A DNA stretch of 64,000 bases from Deinococcus taeanensis (GCF_020229735.1 NZ_CP083458.1:124001-188000), one strand, 5' to 3'; positions 27,387 to 37,181 are shown, counted from the stretch's first letter. Program-made: numbers and translations. Notes: generated by a model from the sequence alone, not told the origin.

Positions 27387-28460
27387 CTGATTCCTGCTTA
27401 AATCAGTAACGACGCGGTGAAGGGCGTGCCCCGGATGAAGGCAAGCGGCAACCCTTTGCGCCGGATCCGCTGCCATCCGACCGTCAAGCGCTGTTTCAAC
27501 GCTGCCACCGAGAGCGCGCAGAAGTTCCCCACCACGTTTCGCTTGAGATCCGCCCAGATCAATTCCATCGGATTCAGTTCCGGCGCATAAGGTGGGAGAT
27601 AGACCAGCGACAGGCGTTCGTGCAGGAGCACGAACGCCTGAACGGCTTTTGACCGGTGGATCATCGCCCGGTCCAGCACCACCACGACTTCACCGGCCAC
27701 GTGGCGCAAGACATGCCCAAGAAAGTCGACGACCTGCGCTGACCGCACCGCGCCGCGGTGCGTGTGATGCAGAAACTGTCCTCCCGTGGTGATGGCGCCG
27801 ATCACGGACAGGTGGTCCCAGCGAAGTTTGGTCGGGATGATAGGGGTCTGGCCGCAGCGCCCTCACGTGCGAACCTTCGTCGTCTTCAGGCTGAAGCCGC
27901 TCTCGTCCAGGAACACGAGCGTGGCCCCTTCACGGACTTTTTTTTCCCAGCGCGTCCCGGTGGACGCGCACCCAGCTGGCACTGTCATCTTCATTGCGCT
28001 CCACGGCCCGCACGGCGGGCCGCTGATACGAGAACCCCCAGCGTTTCAGTTTTCGCGACAGGTGCGCGCCATCGAGCCAGATGCCGTACGTCACACCGAT
28101 GACGTGCCGAATGTTGGGTGTGCTCCACCCGCTGGTCTCGAAGCCGTGTGATCGGGCATCACCATCAAGCATCACGCCGATCTCGTCCTGCTGTGCGGCC
28201 GTGAGCTTCTCGCGCCCGGCCGGTGGCGCGGGACGCGCGCAGCGCGTCCTCGCCGTTCCGTCTGAGCCGGGCACGCCAGGCTCGGATGGTAGTTGCCGCG
28301 ACCCCACACTGGTGCGCCCAGTCGCGGGTCGTGCGACTGGGGTCGTTCAGCACAGGTTGAGCGGCGAGGCGTCGTTCTTCCAATTGACGACGGGTGAGGC
28401 GGCTGGGTCACCAGAGAGGCACGGTCACACAGAGATGCTCCACACTTACGCAACGATCAG
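27387..28460 (-). mobile_element. IS630-family element C, 1074 bp, degenerate
   Basis: Ends CTGATTCCTGCTTAA (27387-27401) and, inverted, CTGATCGTTGCGTAA are imperfect repeats; flanked by TA at 27385-27386 and 28461-28462. Related in sequence to element A. The first 26 bases, starting inside the flanking TTA, also form a small palindrome (TTACTGATT...AATCAGTAA). Confidence 0.75.
27398..28383 (-). pseudogene. IS630-family transposase (element C), inactivated
   Basis: From 28383 one frame gives the HTH part (LEERRLAAQPVLND, CGVAATTIRAWRARL), a shift near 28220 moves to a second frame (WSTPNIRHVIGVTYGIWLDG ... RDALGKK), and a T8 run at 27938-27945 (A8 on the coding strand) leads to the catalytic frame (ATLVFLDESGFSLK, VVVVLDRAMIHRS, LPPYAPELNPMELIW). 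A TGA near 27865 interrupts the catalytic part where family members have Trp. At least two lesions besides the programmed-type slip. Confidence 0.8.
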
Positions 28461-28462
28461 TA

Positions 28463-29365
28463 GAAGATGTCCGGTACAGAGATTGGGACCGATTTCAGCG
28501 CCCGGAAAACGTGGAAGCTGTACAAATTTCGGTGGCCGGTGGAATGCACTTTTTTAGCAGCTTCAAGTCGAGGGGTTTCTACCTGGAACGGACAGGCATC
28601 ATAGATGCTGTCCGTCGACGACCGCTGTTCGGACTGGTGACCTTGGCCTGGATGTTCTGCCTGTGACTCGGGGCCGGCCTGGACCAGAGCCAACCGATCC
28701 CCGTCCTCGAACATGGTCGTCAGGCTGTGAGTCTGGCCCGGCATGGCGCTCAACTTCTCGTCGCTGCACCGCGCTGGAAACCCGAGCAATTCAGGATTTC
28801 TATTGAACTGCTGACGCACCCTTTTCCCTTCCATGAGCAGCTGGAAGTGAAGTTGTCACCTGCTGGGGCTGTCATCCGCTGAAGGGACGTCAACTGTACC
28901 GGAGGCAGTGCGAGACCTGACCGCTGGGGTGAAACGTCTATGAAACGCCTCGTTTGTAGTGTCGAACTCAGGGTAGACCCCAGGAGGAAGCCATGGTGAA
29001 GGACTGGATGCTGAGGTATGGAATCTGTCTGCTGGTGGCCTGCAATCCGGTCGCTTCCTCAACCCCATCACCATCGCCCGCCGGGCAAGTCAGCTGACTG
29101 GAAATGACCCCCCGCCGCCCTTCTGTTCCCCCGAAGAGGTCAAAGCTCACGACTGAGGAGGGTGAAATGTAGGTCTTGACGCTCAGAACTCAACAGCCTG
29201 GAGAAAAGCACAGTCGCTTGACCTCCAGGACCCCCGCACTCACGGAAGGATCTCAGCTCATGTTGGGCAACGAAAAACGAGCCCGGCGACGTACCCCTGA
29301 GGAGCCCGATCAATCGAGCGCCGAGGGCCATATTGGAGATCGCGCACCGCCTCCTGGAGGACGCC
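28463..29365. other. No supported gene
   Basis: Right flank of the IS chain to the SnoaL-like gene. Short open frames on both strands, none with recognisable domains. Composition is less G+C-biased at third positions, consistent with decayed DNA. Confidence 0.4.
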
Positions 29366-29794
29366 ATGAACATGTACACCAGCACGTCAGATGCCCCTGT
29401 GTCAGCCCGCACCACGCAGGACGTCCTGAACGAACTCCTGGTCGGCCACGCCGCACATCTGTATGCGGTGGATGCCGTCCTGTGCGATATGACGCAGCCA
29501 CAGCCGGTCCAGGGACGAGAGGCCATTCTGGCGTACCTCTCCGTTTTTTACGGGGGCGCGTTCCGCAACGTGAGTGTGAAACCCGTGACCATGATGGTGA
29601 ACGGTTCAACGGCCATCCTCGAATTTTCATTTCTTGGTACGCATTCGGGGCCTCAGCTCGGCATGCCGGCCACAGGACGGGACGTGCACCTCCACCTGAT
29701 TGCGGTGTACCGCATTGAGGAAGGCTTGATTCGAGAAACGCGGCTGTACTACGACTCTGCAGAGTTGCCCCGTCAGCTGAACCCTGATTCCTGA
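29366..29794 (+). CDS. SnoaL-like (NTF2-fold) polyketide-cyclase-type protein
   Basis: 142 aa from ATG 29366, fixed by GGAGG 5 nt upstream. The pattern TTQDVLNELLVGHAAHLYAV, QGREAILAYLSVFYGGAF, TAILEFSFLGTHSG and LHLIAVYRIEEGLIRETRLYYD is typical of SnoaL/ester-cyclase-like cone-shaped domains: an N-terminal helix, then curved sheet with a phrase 'grxv...vyrx.dGlI.e.r.YYD'. Such proteins act as small cyclases, isomerases or ligand carriers; no specific substrate can be read. Convergent with the large regulator that follows (169 nt between stops). Confidence 0.8.
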   Translation: MNMYTSTSDAPVSARTTQDVLNELLVGHAAHLYAVDAVLCDMTQPQPVQGREAILAYLSVFYGGAFRNVSVKPVTMMVNGSTAILEFSFLGTHSGPQLGMPATGRDVHLHLIAVYRIEEGLIRETRLYYDSAELPRQLNPDS

Positions 29795-29963
29795 GACCAG
29801 AGTCACTCGTCTTCATTTCTGGAATGGGTTTATGACGGACACGGCGAAAGCCGCTGGTGTGCGTCGCATGGTGCCTGTCGGGTCAGCAGGGCTCCCCAAG
29901 TTCAACTGGTTGACGAACGCCAGGAGCTGGGAGACGGCGGCCATGATGGTCATGCCCTGAGCG

Positions 29964-32900
29964 TCAGGCATAACCGTGCAATTCAGCGAGGGCCAGAGCG
30001 TCCACCAGAGTTTCCTCCGTCTTTTGCGTCGCTGTCCGCTGCAACGCGGCTTCCAGCGGGTCAGGCAGGCGGGCGCACGCGGGATGCAGCAGGGAGAAAG
30101 TCTGCTGCACAGCCTCATTCAAACGGCCTGACTGAAAGAGAATCGCTGTCCAAGGCAAACGCAGCACCCAGGCAAAAGGATGAAGGCCGGGTGTTTCTCC
30201 CCAGACTGCCAGCCCCCTCAAACAATGCTGTTCGGCTTCATCCATGTTCCCCTGACGGCACGCCACCCAGGCCAGGTTTCCGTGCGCCATCTCTACATAG
30301 CTGCGGCTGCCCTGACCTGAGGCGAGCGTGAGCGCCTGTGTCGCGGTCCGCTGAACATCCCTGACGTGACCTGCGAGGCGCTGCGCTACAGCCAGGTAAG
30401 TGAGCGCCCGGACGGCCTTGGCCTTGTCTTCCGCCTGCTGAGCCTGCCGCACGCACGCCTCAGCCGTTCGGATGGCTTCGTCATACGTGCCGTGCCAGAG
30501 AAGTGCGAACGCCAGACCAAACAGGGTTTCCGCCTCCAGATGCGGGTCCCCGGCGCGCTGAGCAGCTTCGAGGGTCCGGTAGGCGTCCGCCAGGGTATTC
30601 TGGTCGACCCGGTACCGGTCCCGGCGGTGGGCGTAGAGCATCTGGGCCCGCCACAGTCGAGCTTCGAGGCCCGGATGTGGGTGAGCAGCAACTGCCGCGC
30701 GCGCCGCCTCCAGCTTCCGTCCCAGAGGTTCAATCTCACCGGCGTCGTAGTGAAGGTTCGTCTCTTCCAACAGCCGCTCGGCATGCTCGTGCCACCAGAC
30801 CGCAGGACGGTCAGGGAAGAGCAGGCCAAGAACTTGCCTGGCCTCAGCCAGAGCTGCCCAAGCTTCTGCGGGTTGCCGCGCCTGTCGCTGGGCCTGGGCC
30901 GTCTTGCGCCATAATCTCGCGCGGTCCTCAGGCATGACGGCCAGGGGAAGACCTTCTCCATAGCAGAGTTCAGCGTTCCATTCCTCGCCCGCGACCACCA
31001 AGGCGTCTCCCAGCCCCTCCAGCAACGCGAGGCGCAGGTCCGGTCTGTCCCCATCAGTAAGCGCTTCCAGCGCCGTACGGTACAGGTGAATGGCGTCGCG
31101 GGTGGCGAACAGGCGTAAAGCCTCTCCCGCTGCGGCCAGACCATACTGCGCGGCGAGGCTGCCTTTCCCCGCGAGAAGCGCGTGGCGGGCGAGGACCGCG
31201 GGCGGAGCCGACTGCAGCACCACCAGCGCCTTCGCATGGATGTGGCGTCGGCGGGGTGCGGAGAGTGTGGTCGTCAGTCCCTGCAAAATGAGATCATGCG
31301 TAAAATCTCCGTCTCTCAGCATTCCCGCCTCTTCCGCTTCAGCGAGCGCCTCCTCGACGTTGACCTCCTCTAAACCCGTGAAGGCTGCGAGCGTCGGCAC
31401 GTGCCTGGCGTCTCCCAACACGCTGCCTACCTCCAGGACCTTCCGTGCGCCGGGCGTCAGGCGGTTGGCACGCCGACGCACCAATTCGCTCACCGCCCCG
31501 GTGACCTTTATTTCGGCTGCTCGCTGCCCCCATTCCGGAAGTGTTCGCCAACCGTTGCTCCCGACGCGCAGCACACCCGCCTCAAAAAGCGCCCGGAGAG
31601 TTTCCAGGGTGAAGAAAGCATTCCCTCCAGCTCGGCGGTACAACCAGGCTGCCCATTCCGAAGCGGACTGCGCACCTCCTTCCCCGCCCAGATCACACAG
31701 CAGGGCATGAACGTCCGCTTCTGTAAAGGGCGTTAAGGTCAGCGTTTCGACCGCCGTGCTGGTCTTCAGTGTGCTCAGCGCTTCTTGAATCGCTTCCTTG
31801 ACCTCATGTGGACGGTAAGTCACGAGCAACCTCACCCGGCGGCGGTGAACCAGGTGCACGAGAAGTTCCAGGGTGGCCGGATCCGCCCACTGCAGGTCCT
31901 CCACGAGGAGGGGAAACGCTTCTGGACTCCCGTTCCCGAGGTGCTCCAGGGCTCTGGTCAGTGCCTCGTGCAGCCGGGCTTTGCCTGTCACAGGATCTGG
32001 CGGAGGTGGAGGGCTGTCCAGCAACTCGGGAAGCAACCGCGCCAGGTCGTCCCGGTACGAGCCGAGGTCAGGCAGGTCCGAAAGGTGGGCGCGGAGAACC
32101 TCCGCAACCGGGTGATAGGGCAAGCCTTCCAGGCCTTCTCGGCAGGACACTTTCACGGCGTAAGGAGCGATCTCCGCTGCCAGGCGGCTCTTACCGACCC
32201 CGGGCTCTCCCGCCACAAGCACCAGCGAGGCACTTGATGCCCGCACCCGCGCGAGTTCCAGTTGTCTTCCAATGAGGCGAGGGGGGCGGCGAACAACCAG
32301 TGGAATCTGCTGCACCGGCGCCAGAAGGGGCGCTCCGTCCCCCTCCGCCTGGCGCAACGTGCCCTCCAGCGCCTGAGTTTCCGGCAGAGGCGTCAGCCCG
32401 GCCCGTTCCGCCTCAGCGGTAAAGCGCTGGAGGAGCACAAGGCCGTCACTGCGGCGCCCAGCCAAATAAGCAGCGCGCGCGGCGGCCTGAACGGCGGGTT
32501 CATCCAGGAGATCGACGTCAATCAATCGACTCAGCAACTCAGCTGCCTGATCTGGACGCCCTTCTTCCAGCACTTTCGCTCGCTGCATCACCGCTTCGCG
32601 CCAAGCCGCTTCCAGCGTGTGGCGCTCCAGGTCCAGCCAGTCCTCTAATTCAGCACTGAGCTTGACGCCCAAGTCGGATAGCAAGGGTTGCTTATACCAC
32701 GTCAGGGCCTCAGCCCAATCGCCTTCCCTGAGGGCTGCTTGAAATCGCTGCAGGTCGCTGGGGATCAACCACCGTATACGGTTCTGCTCGACCTCGACAC
32801 CACGACTCCACGACAATGCACGCGCCCGGTTGATGAGGACCCGCAGGTTGCGCCGCGCCGTACTCTCGTCTGTTTCCGGGTGAAAGAGCGACGCCAGCGT

Positions 32901-33032
32901 ACTGCGCGATACCCATTCTCCTCGGCAGGCCAGGTAAAGCAGCAGCAGCGCTGGACGGGTGACGGGCAACTCCAACCGCCCGCCGCTGTCCAAGTCCAGG
33001 TGTGGCTGGTCCAGCAGGCGTAAGAAGGGCAC
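29964..33032 (-). CDS. Large SARP/BTAD-type transcriptional regulator with AAA ATPase and TPR region
   Basis: 1022 aa from GTG 33032. Order: OmpR-type winged-helix DNA-binding domain (residues about 1-95, including STLASLFHPETDESTARRNL), BTAD helical domain (about 95-230), STAND/AAA ATPase with Walker A AGEPGVGKS (about 274-282) and Walker B PLLVEDLQWAD, then a helical-repeat region to the end (TPR-like: ALFGLAFALLWHGTYDEAIR, AHGNLAWVACRQGNMDEAEQ). Such MalT/SARP-like proteins are signal-triggered activators that oligomerise on ATP. Target genes are not obvious; the SnoaL-like gene is convergent, and nothing is divergent from it for a kilobase. Confidence 0.9.
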   Translation of the reverse strand: MPFLRLLDQPHLDLDSGGRLELPVTRPALLLLYLACRGEWVSRSTLASLFHPETDESTARRNLRVLINRARALSWSRGVEVEQNRIRWLIPSDLQRFQAALREGDWAEALTWYKQPLLSDLGVKLSAELEDWLDLERHTLEAAWREAVMQRAKVLEEGRPDQAAELLSRLIDVDLLDEPAVQAAARAAYLAGRRSDGLVLLQRFTAEAERAGLTPLPETQALEGTLRQAEGDGAPLLAPVQQIPLVVRRPPRLIGRQLELARVRASSASLVLVAGEPGVGKSRLAAEIAPYAVKVSCREGLEGLPYHPVAEVLRAHLSDLPDLGSYRDDLARLLPELLDSPPPPPDPVTGKARLHEALTRALEHLGNGSPEAFPLLVEDLQWADPATLELLVHLVHRRRVRLLVTYRPHEVKEAIQEALSTLKTSTAVETLTLTPFTEADVHALLCDLGGEGGAQSASEWAAWLYRRAGGNAFFTLETLRALFEAGVLRVGSNGWRTLPEWGQRAAEIKVTGAVSELVRRRANRLTPGARKVLEVGSVLGDARHVPTLAAFTGLEEVNVEEALAEAEEAGMLRDGDFTHDLILQGLTTTLSAPRRRHIHAKALVVLQSAPPAVLARHALLAGKGSLAAQYGLAAAGEALRLFATRDAIHLYRTALEALTDGDRPDLRLALLEGLGDALVVAGEEWNAELCYGEGLPLAVMPEDRARLWRKTAQAQRQARQPAEAWAALAEARQVLGLLFPDRPAVWWHEHAERLLEETNLHYDAGEIEPLGRKLEAARAAVAAHPHPGLEARLWRAQMLYAHRRDRYRVDQNTLADAYRTLEAAQRAGDPHLEAETLFGLAFALLWHGTYDEAIRTAEACVRQAQQAEDKAKAVRALTYLAVAQRLAGHVRDVQRTATQALTLASGQGSRSYVEMAHGNLAWVACRQGNMDEAEQHCLRGLAVWGETPGLHPFAWVLRLPWTAILFQSGRLNEAVQQTFSLLHPACARLPDPLEAALQRTATQKTEETLVDALALAELHGYA

Positions 33033-34077
33033 GAATTCATTCTATTGATATCAGCGTAGACGTAGATTTAGGATGGTGAGGTTGATACCGCCGCAGACCC
33101 CTGATTTCCACCTTGTGTGAGTTCCCCAGGTGCGAGGGCAGCAAGGCTTCCCGAAGTTCATTGGGCGTAGTGCACCTGGCGCGGCAGGAAGGCGGCGTCC
33201 GTGTTTTCTCGTCACCCCACCCTGGACGCCATCTGCGGCAACCCGCAGACCCTGGACCCCAAAGTCCGGACCCTGCTGGAGAGGACGCCAAGAACTGACG
33301 TGGAACTGTACCTGCGCCTCACGTCGCTGGGCACGGACGCGATCCTGCTGCAGCGGGCGTAACCGGAGGGGCCCGTGACTGCGCCTGGCCCGTGTGCCGG
33401 AAGCGGCGTGGGGACCAGCCGCCGGCATCAGGCCCTGGAACCGGCAGCGACTGGCCTGGCGGGGCCACACCAGCATGATGGTCACGCGGATTTACTGCTG
33501 TTCGGGCTACTGACGACACTGAAGGCCGGTCCCGCCGCTCAGCCGATGGTGACGCACTGAATGGTTTTCTCGTACCATCAGTGAAGAAAACTGCATCCCA
33601 AAGGAGAGCGTCTGCACCCGCCGCGGCCCCGCCCACGATCCCTGACCCACCCTGAGGGCGCTGGCCCGCACCCACCTGGACGGCAACGTCTCTGCCCTGA
33701 TCCACCTGCTCGGCGCGCCGGACCACGGCACCCTCCGCCAGGCCCGCATGGCGCGGCATCACGCGGCCAGCACGAGGCGGGCGGCGCAGCAGTGACCTTC
33801 CCAGCGGCACACCCTGCGCCGAGTCTCGAGGCGCGCTCGGCTGCCCAGTCCCCGAGACCAGCGGGCCGCCTCGCGCCCGTGGGTGAAGATCCGGCGTAGT
33901 GAGCGCAGCGTGGCTGCGGACCGACCAGGTGGCAGAGCTGTGTTCGCGCACCCGCTGCCCGCCCAGGACCCTGCGGTGCCCACAGCAGCCGGCTTCACCC
34001 CAAGGCGTCATTTCGGGGCAAAAAACCCAGCCATGAATCCGGTAGATGTCCACCCGGCACGCGGGGACAATACCTGC
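33033..34077 (+). other. Mostly non-coding; a few small possible frames
   Basis: Three short plus-strand frames follow one another: GTG 33201-33362 (53 codons, FSRHPTLDAICGNPQTLDP), GTG 33375-33560 with GGAGG ahead of it, and a frameshifted one at 33581-33794. None matches a family I can name. They may be remnants of small plasmid genes. Confidence 0.3.
33581..33794 (+). pseudogene. Possible small basic protein, frameshifted
   Basis: GTG 33581 reads KKTASQRRASAPAAAP then stops; moving one frame near 33650 gives TLRALARTHLDGNVSALIHL and HGTLRQARMARHHAAS before a TGA at 33792. Total 214 nt is 71 codons plus one base, fitting a single insertion. Helical, basic, in the size range of antitoxin-type DNA-binding proteins, but no partner gene is visible. 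Confidence 0.3.
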
Positions 34078-35601
34078 ATGGCTGCGCCCCTTCACCGTGA
34101 GCTGATGCTCGACCGCATGCTCGCCGCCGACCGCGCCTATGACGGCCGTTTCATCACTGGTGTCCTCAGTACCGGCATCTACTGCCTCCCGTCCTGCCGG
34201 GCCCGGAAGCCCAAACCCGAGAACGTCGTCTTCCACTTCTCCCCCGTTCAGGCGCGCCATGCTGGCCTGAGACCCTGCCTGCGCTGTAAGCCCGACGACT
34301 TCTACGCGGGCGTTCACAGTGACGAAGCCCGCGTCGACGCCCTTGCCGCCCTGATGGCACGCTCGCCTGCGGCCGTGCGGAACGTGGCCGAGCTGGCCCG
34401 GGCAGCGGACGTCAGCCCCAGTAAGGTGCACGACCTGTTCCGCGTCCACCTGCACACCACGCCCGTGGAATGGCTCACCCGGCAGCGGGTCAGGCACGCA
34501 CAGCACCTGCTCCTGACCACGTCCCCCTCGGTTGCCAAGATCGCCTTTGAAGTCGGCTTCGAGAGCCTCTCCGCTTTTGGCAAGCAGTTTCGCCGTATGA
34601 GCGCCCTGACGCCTCAGGCCTACCGGCGCCTCCCGCAGGCCGGGGCCATCCACCTGAACCTTCCACAGGGCTATCCCACGACCGCCATCCTGCGTGATCT
34701 GGGCCGGGATCCGTCGAGCCTCACCGAACGGGTCGAGGGCCAGGTCTACGCGGCGGCCTTGCGCCTCCCGTCTGGCCCCATTGCCGTGCAGGTGGAGTTT
34801 TCACCTGGCACCGCCCGCTGCACCCCGATCTTCCCAGCGAAGCCTTTAAGCCTGGACTGGGCGCAGTTGCACGGGACCCTCGTGAAGCGACTGGGTCTCC
34901 ACACCGATCCCAGCCGCTTCGAGACGCACCTTGCTTCCACGCCCGACCTCGCCTCCCTGCTGGACGGCGGCCGTGGCCTCCGGATGCCATTGGTCGCCGA
35001 TCATTTCGACGGCCTGCTCTGGTCGGTCGTGGGACAGCAGGTGAAGTTCAGCTTTGCCTGCACGCTTCGCCGGCGCATCACCGAACGCACTGGGGAGCCA
35101 CTTCCTGGCGGACTGTTCGCGCCCCCAACCGCTGATGCCGTCGCTGCCTTGAACGAAGCCGACCTGGTGGGCATGGGCCTGACCCGCGCCCGGGCCGGGT
35201 ACCTCCTAAATGCCGCCCGGCTGGTGGCGCAGGGCAGACTTTCTCTGCCCGCCCTGGCCGCCGGCACGGCGACCCGCGCTGAACGCTCCCTGCTTGCCCT
35301 GAGCGGGCTCGGCCCGTGGTCAGCGAATTACGTAATGATGCGTGTCTTCGGTTTCCAGGATTGTGTTCCGCTGGGTGATACGGCCCTGGCCACGGCCCTT
35401 CAGGAATTCTTCGGCCTGCACGCCCGGCCAGACCGGGATCAGACCACCACCCTGATGGCCCGCTTCTCGCCGCACCGCAGCCTCGCCACGTTCCACCTCT
35501 GGCGCTACGTCCAGACCCACCAGGAGACGTTTCATGACCATCACCCCTCTGTCGATCCCTGCGTCCCTGGCTCAACGCTTCCAGCAGCTGCATCAGGCTG
35601 A
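34078..35601 (+). CDS. AdaA-AlkA fusion: methylphosphotriester-DNA sensor and 3-methyladenine DNA glycosylase
   Basis: 507 aa from ATG 34078. Residues about 1-75 form the Ada zinc domain with Cys36, Cys40, Cys67 and Cys70 (YCLPSC, PCLRCKP; the first is the methyl acceptor in Ada). About 90-185: AraC-type HTH (VAELARAADVSPSKVHDLF, IAFEVGFESLSAFGKQFRR). About 200-300: AlkA N-terminal domain. About 310-490: HhH-GPD glycosylase (LLALSGLGPWSANYVMMR) with the catalytic Asp in VPLGDTALA near residue 434. Such fusions sense alkylated DNA and excise alkylated bases. The last about 23 codons run 68 nt into the next gene and look non-homologous. Confidence 0.93.
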   Translation: MAAPLHRELMLDRMLAADRAYDGRFITGVLSTGIYCLPSCRARKPKPENVVFHFSPVQARHAGLRPCLRCKPDDFYAGVHSDEARVDALAALMARSPAAVRNVAELARAADVSPSKVHDLFRVHLHTTPVEWLTRQRVRHAQHLLLTTSPSVAKIAFEVGFESLSAFGKQFRRMSALTPQAYRRLPQAGAIHLNLPQGYPTTAILRDLGRDPSSLTERVEGQVYAAALRLPSGPIAVQVEFSPGTARCTPIFPAKPLSLDWAQLHGTLVKRLGLHTDPSRFETHLASTPDLASLLDGGRGLRMPLVADHFDGLLWSVVGQQVKFSFACTLRRRITERTGEPLPGGLFAPPTADAVAALNEADLVGMGLTRARAGYLLNAARLVAQGRLSLPALAAGTATRAERSLLALSGLGPWSANYVMMRVFGFQDCVPLGDTALATALQEFFGLHARPDRDQTTTLMARFSPHRSLATFHLWRYVQTHQETFHDHHPSVDPCVPGSTLPAAASG

Positions 35602-36388
35602 GCGCGGCTTCCTGCTGCCCAACGCCTGGGACAGCGCCAGCGCCCGACTCTTCCAGGCGGCCGGCTTTCCCGCGATCGGCACCACCAGTGCCGGGATCGC
35701 CTACGCCCGCGGCCGGCAGGACGGCCAGTCCCTGAGCCGGGAGGAAATGTGCCGGGAAGTGGCCGCCATCGTCAGCGCCGTGGGGCTGCCGGTCAATGCC
35801 GATATCGAGGCGGGATACGGGGATGCACCCGCCGACGTGGCCCGAAGCGTCACGGACTTTACCGCGGCAGGCGCAGTCGGCCTGAACCTGGAGGACGCGA
35901 CGGGCTCGGCTCACCAGCCTCTCTACGCACTGGAGGATCAGCAGCGTCGTCTGGAGGCCGCCCGAACGGCCGCGGACGCCACAGGGGTGCCGGTGTACCT
36001 GAATGCCCGCACGGACACCTACATCTCTGGGTTCGGGGCGAGTGAGGCCGAGCGCCTCGCCGAGACGGTCAGGCGCGGCCGGGCGTACCTGAGTGCTGGC
36101 GCGGACAGTGTCTTTGTGCCGCTCGTGACGGACCCAGCGACGATCCGGCTGCTGGTCTCCGAACTGGGCGGGGCAGTGGCGGTGATGGCGTTTCCAGGCG
36201 CGCCGTCCGTGGGGACCCTGCTGGATGCGGGCGCCACGCGGGTCAGCCTGGGGCAGAGCGTCATGCTCGCCACGCTGGGCCTCACGGCCCGGATCGCCCG
36301 GGAACTTCAGGAGTCAGGCACGTCTGAGGCCATGCAGGGCAGCTTCTACGGGTTTGACGAGGCCGAGCACCTGTTCGGTTTGGTGTGA
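35534..36388 (+). CDS. Isocitrate lyase / PEP-mutase family protein
   Basis: 284 aa. ATG 35534 has AGGAGA at 7 nt. TIM-barrel blocks: FLLPNAWDSASARLFQAAGF, TTSAGIAYARGRQDGQ, VNADIEAGYGDAPADVARSV (metal-binding Asp/Glu region), GLNLEDATGS, VPVYLNARTDTYI, GADSVFVPLVTD. Members act as oxaloacetate decarboxylases, 2-methylisocitrate lyases or phosphonopyruvate enzymes; the active-site loop here lacks the KKCG motif of true isocitrate lyases. Overlaps the 3' end of the AdaA-AlkA gene by 68 nt, so expression is coupled, but a repair role is not implied. Confidence 0.88.
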   Translation: MTITPLSIPASLAQRFQQLHQAERGFLLPNAWDSASARLFQAAGFPAIGTTSAGIAYARGRQDGQSLSREEMCREVAAIVSAVGLPVNADIEAGYGDAPADVARSVTDFTAAGAVGLNLEDATGSAHQPLYALEDQQRRLEAARTAADATGVPVYLNARTDTYISGFGASEAERLAETVRRGRAYLSAGADSVFVPLVTDPATIRLLVSELGGAVAVMAFPGAPSVGTLLDAGATRVSLGQSVMLATLGLTARIARELQESGTSEAMQGSFYGFDEAEHLFGLV

Positions 36389-36515
36389 TGAGCAAAAAGT
36401 CCATCCTCGGGCCGACCGGCGCTCAAGCGCGTATGCCAATGGGATAAGAATGATCTGCCGGACGACAAGCTGTGCCAGAGCACTTGTGGCAGGATCAGGC
36501 ATACAGACCCTGTCA

Positions 36516-36734
36516 GCGCATCGCCCGTTGCTTGTTCTCGACCTGGACGACACCCTCTGGCACGGCATGGCTGAGCCCAGAGTGCCTGAAGGGGACCGTT
36601 TTCTCCTTCAGCCATCCCTCATGATGTTTCTCGAACGCGTGACCGAGCGCCATGACCTCGCGGTGGAGACCGCGGCCAGCGGAAACTGGATGACGGCGGG
36701 CCTTGATGTCACAGACCACGCTCTTTACAACTGA
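36516..36734 (+). pseudogene. HAD/FCP1-like phosphatase, N-terminal fragment
   Basis: Encodes HRPLLVLDLDDTLWHGMAEP followed by FLLQPSLMMFLERVTERHDL and TAASGNWM. DLDDT is the catalytic HAD motif I, and the spacing resembles NLI-interacting-factor/FCP1-type phosphatases of about 180 aa. The frame stops after about 73 codons with motifs II-III missing. No start codon or ribosome site at the right place. A dead fragment. Confidence 0.55.
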
Positions 36735-36890
36735 GCCAGAACGGAGGTCGAAATCACGACCACCTATGCGTTGTCAACCTCTCCGTAGACCCCAGCCGAC
36801 CACCTCCGCATGTTTCGGGAGGCGGGCCTGAGCGTGCAGCACTGCTCGCACGCCGATCACGGCTCGCGTGCGTCTCAAAAAGCGCTCGCC

Positions 36891-37181
36891 TCCATCAAGA
36901 CGGAGCACGTTGATTTCGACGTGTACCTGAACGCGACCGGCGGCGCCGTCGCGCCAGACATCGTGCAGACGGCAGAGGCGGTGCTGTCCAGGATCGTGGA
37001 ACTTGATGCCGCGGCCAGGGCTGTGCAGACCGATCCGAGTTATGAAGACTTTCTGGCGTCCGTCGACGTCACGCGGGAGGAGATTGAGCTGCGCTACTAC
37101 GCTGGCACCGTCAACACGGAGTGGGGCGCCTTTTTCGTGCGTGGCAAGCACGGTGAATTCATATTCGACACGCTGGGTTGA
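36891..37181 (+). pseudogene. C-terminal fragment of a hypothetical protein
   Basis: TEHVDFDVYLNATGGAVAPD through TVNTEWGAFFVRGKHGEFIF is a well-behaved acidic alpha/beta sequence ending in FDTLG, in the style of DUF2004-like small proteins. The upstream part of the same frame (from 36810) is Ser/His-rich and unlike it, and no ribosome site precedes 36891, so this is probably the tail of a broken gene. Family assignment is tentative. Confidence 0.4.

Noticed and set aside
33319..34653. 444-codon minus-strand frame
   Set aside because: Antisense to the AdaA domain region; no homology features.
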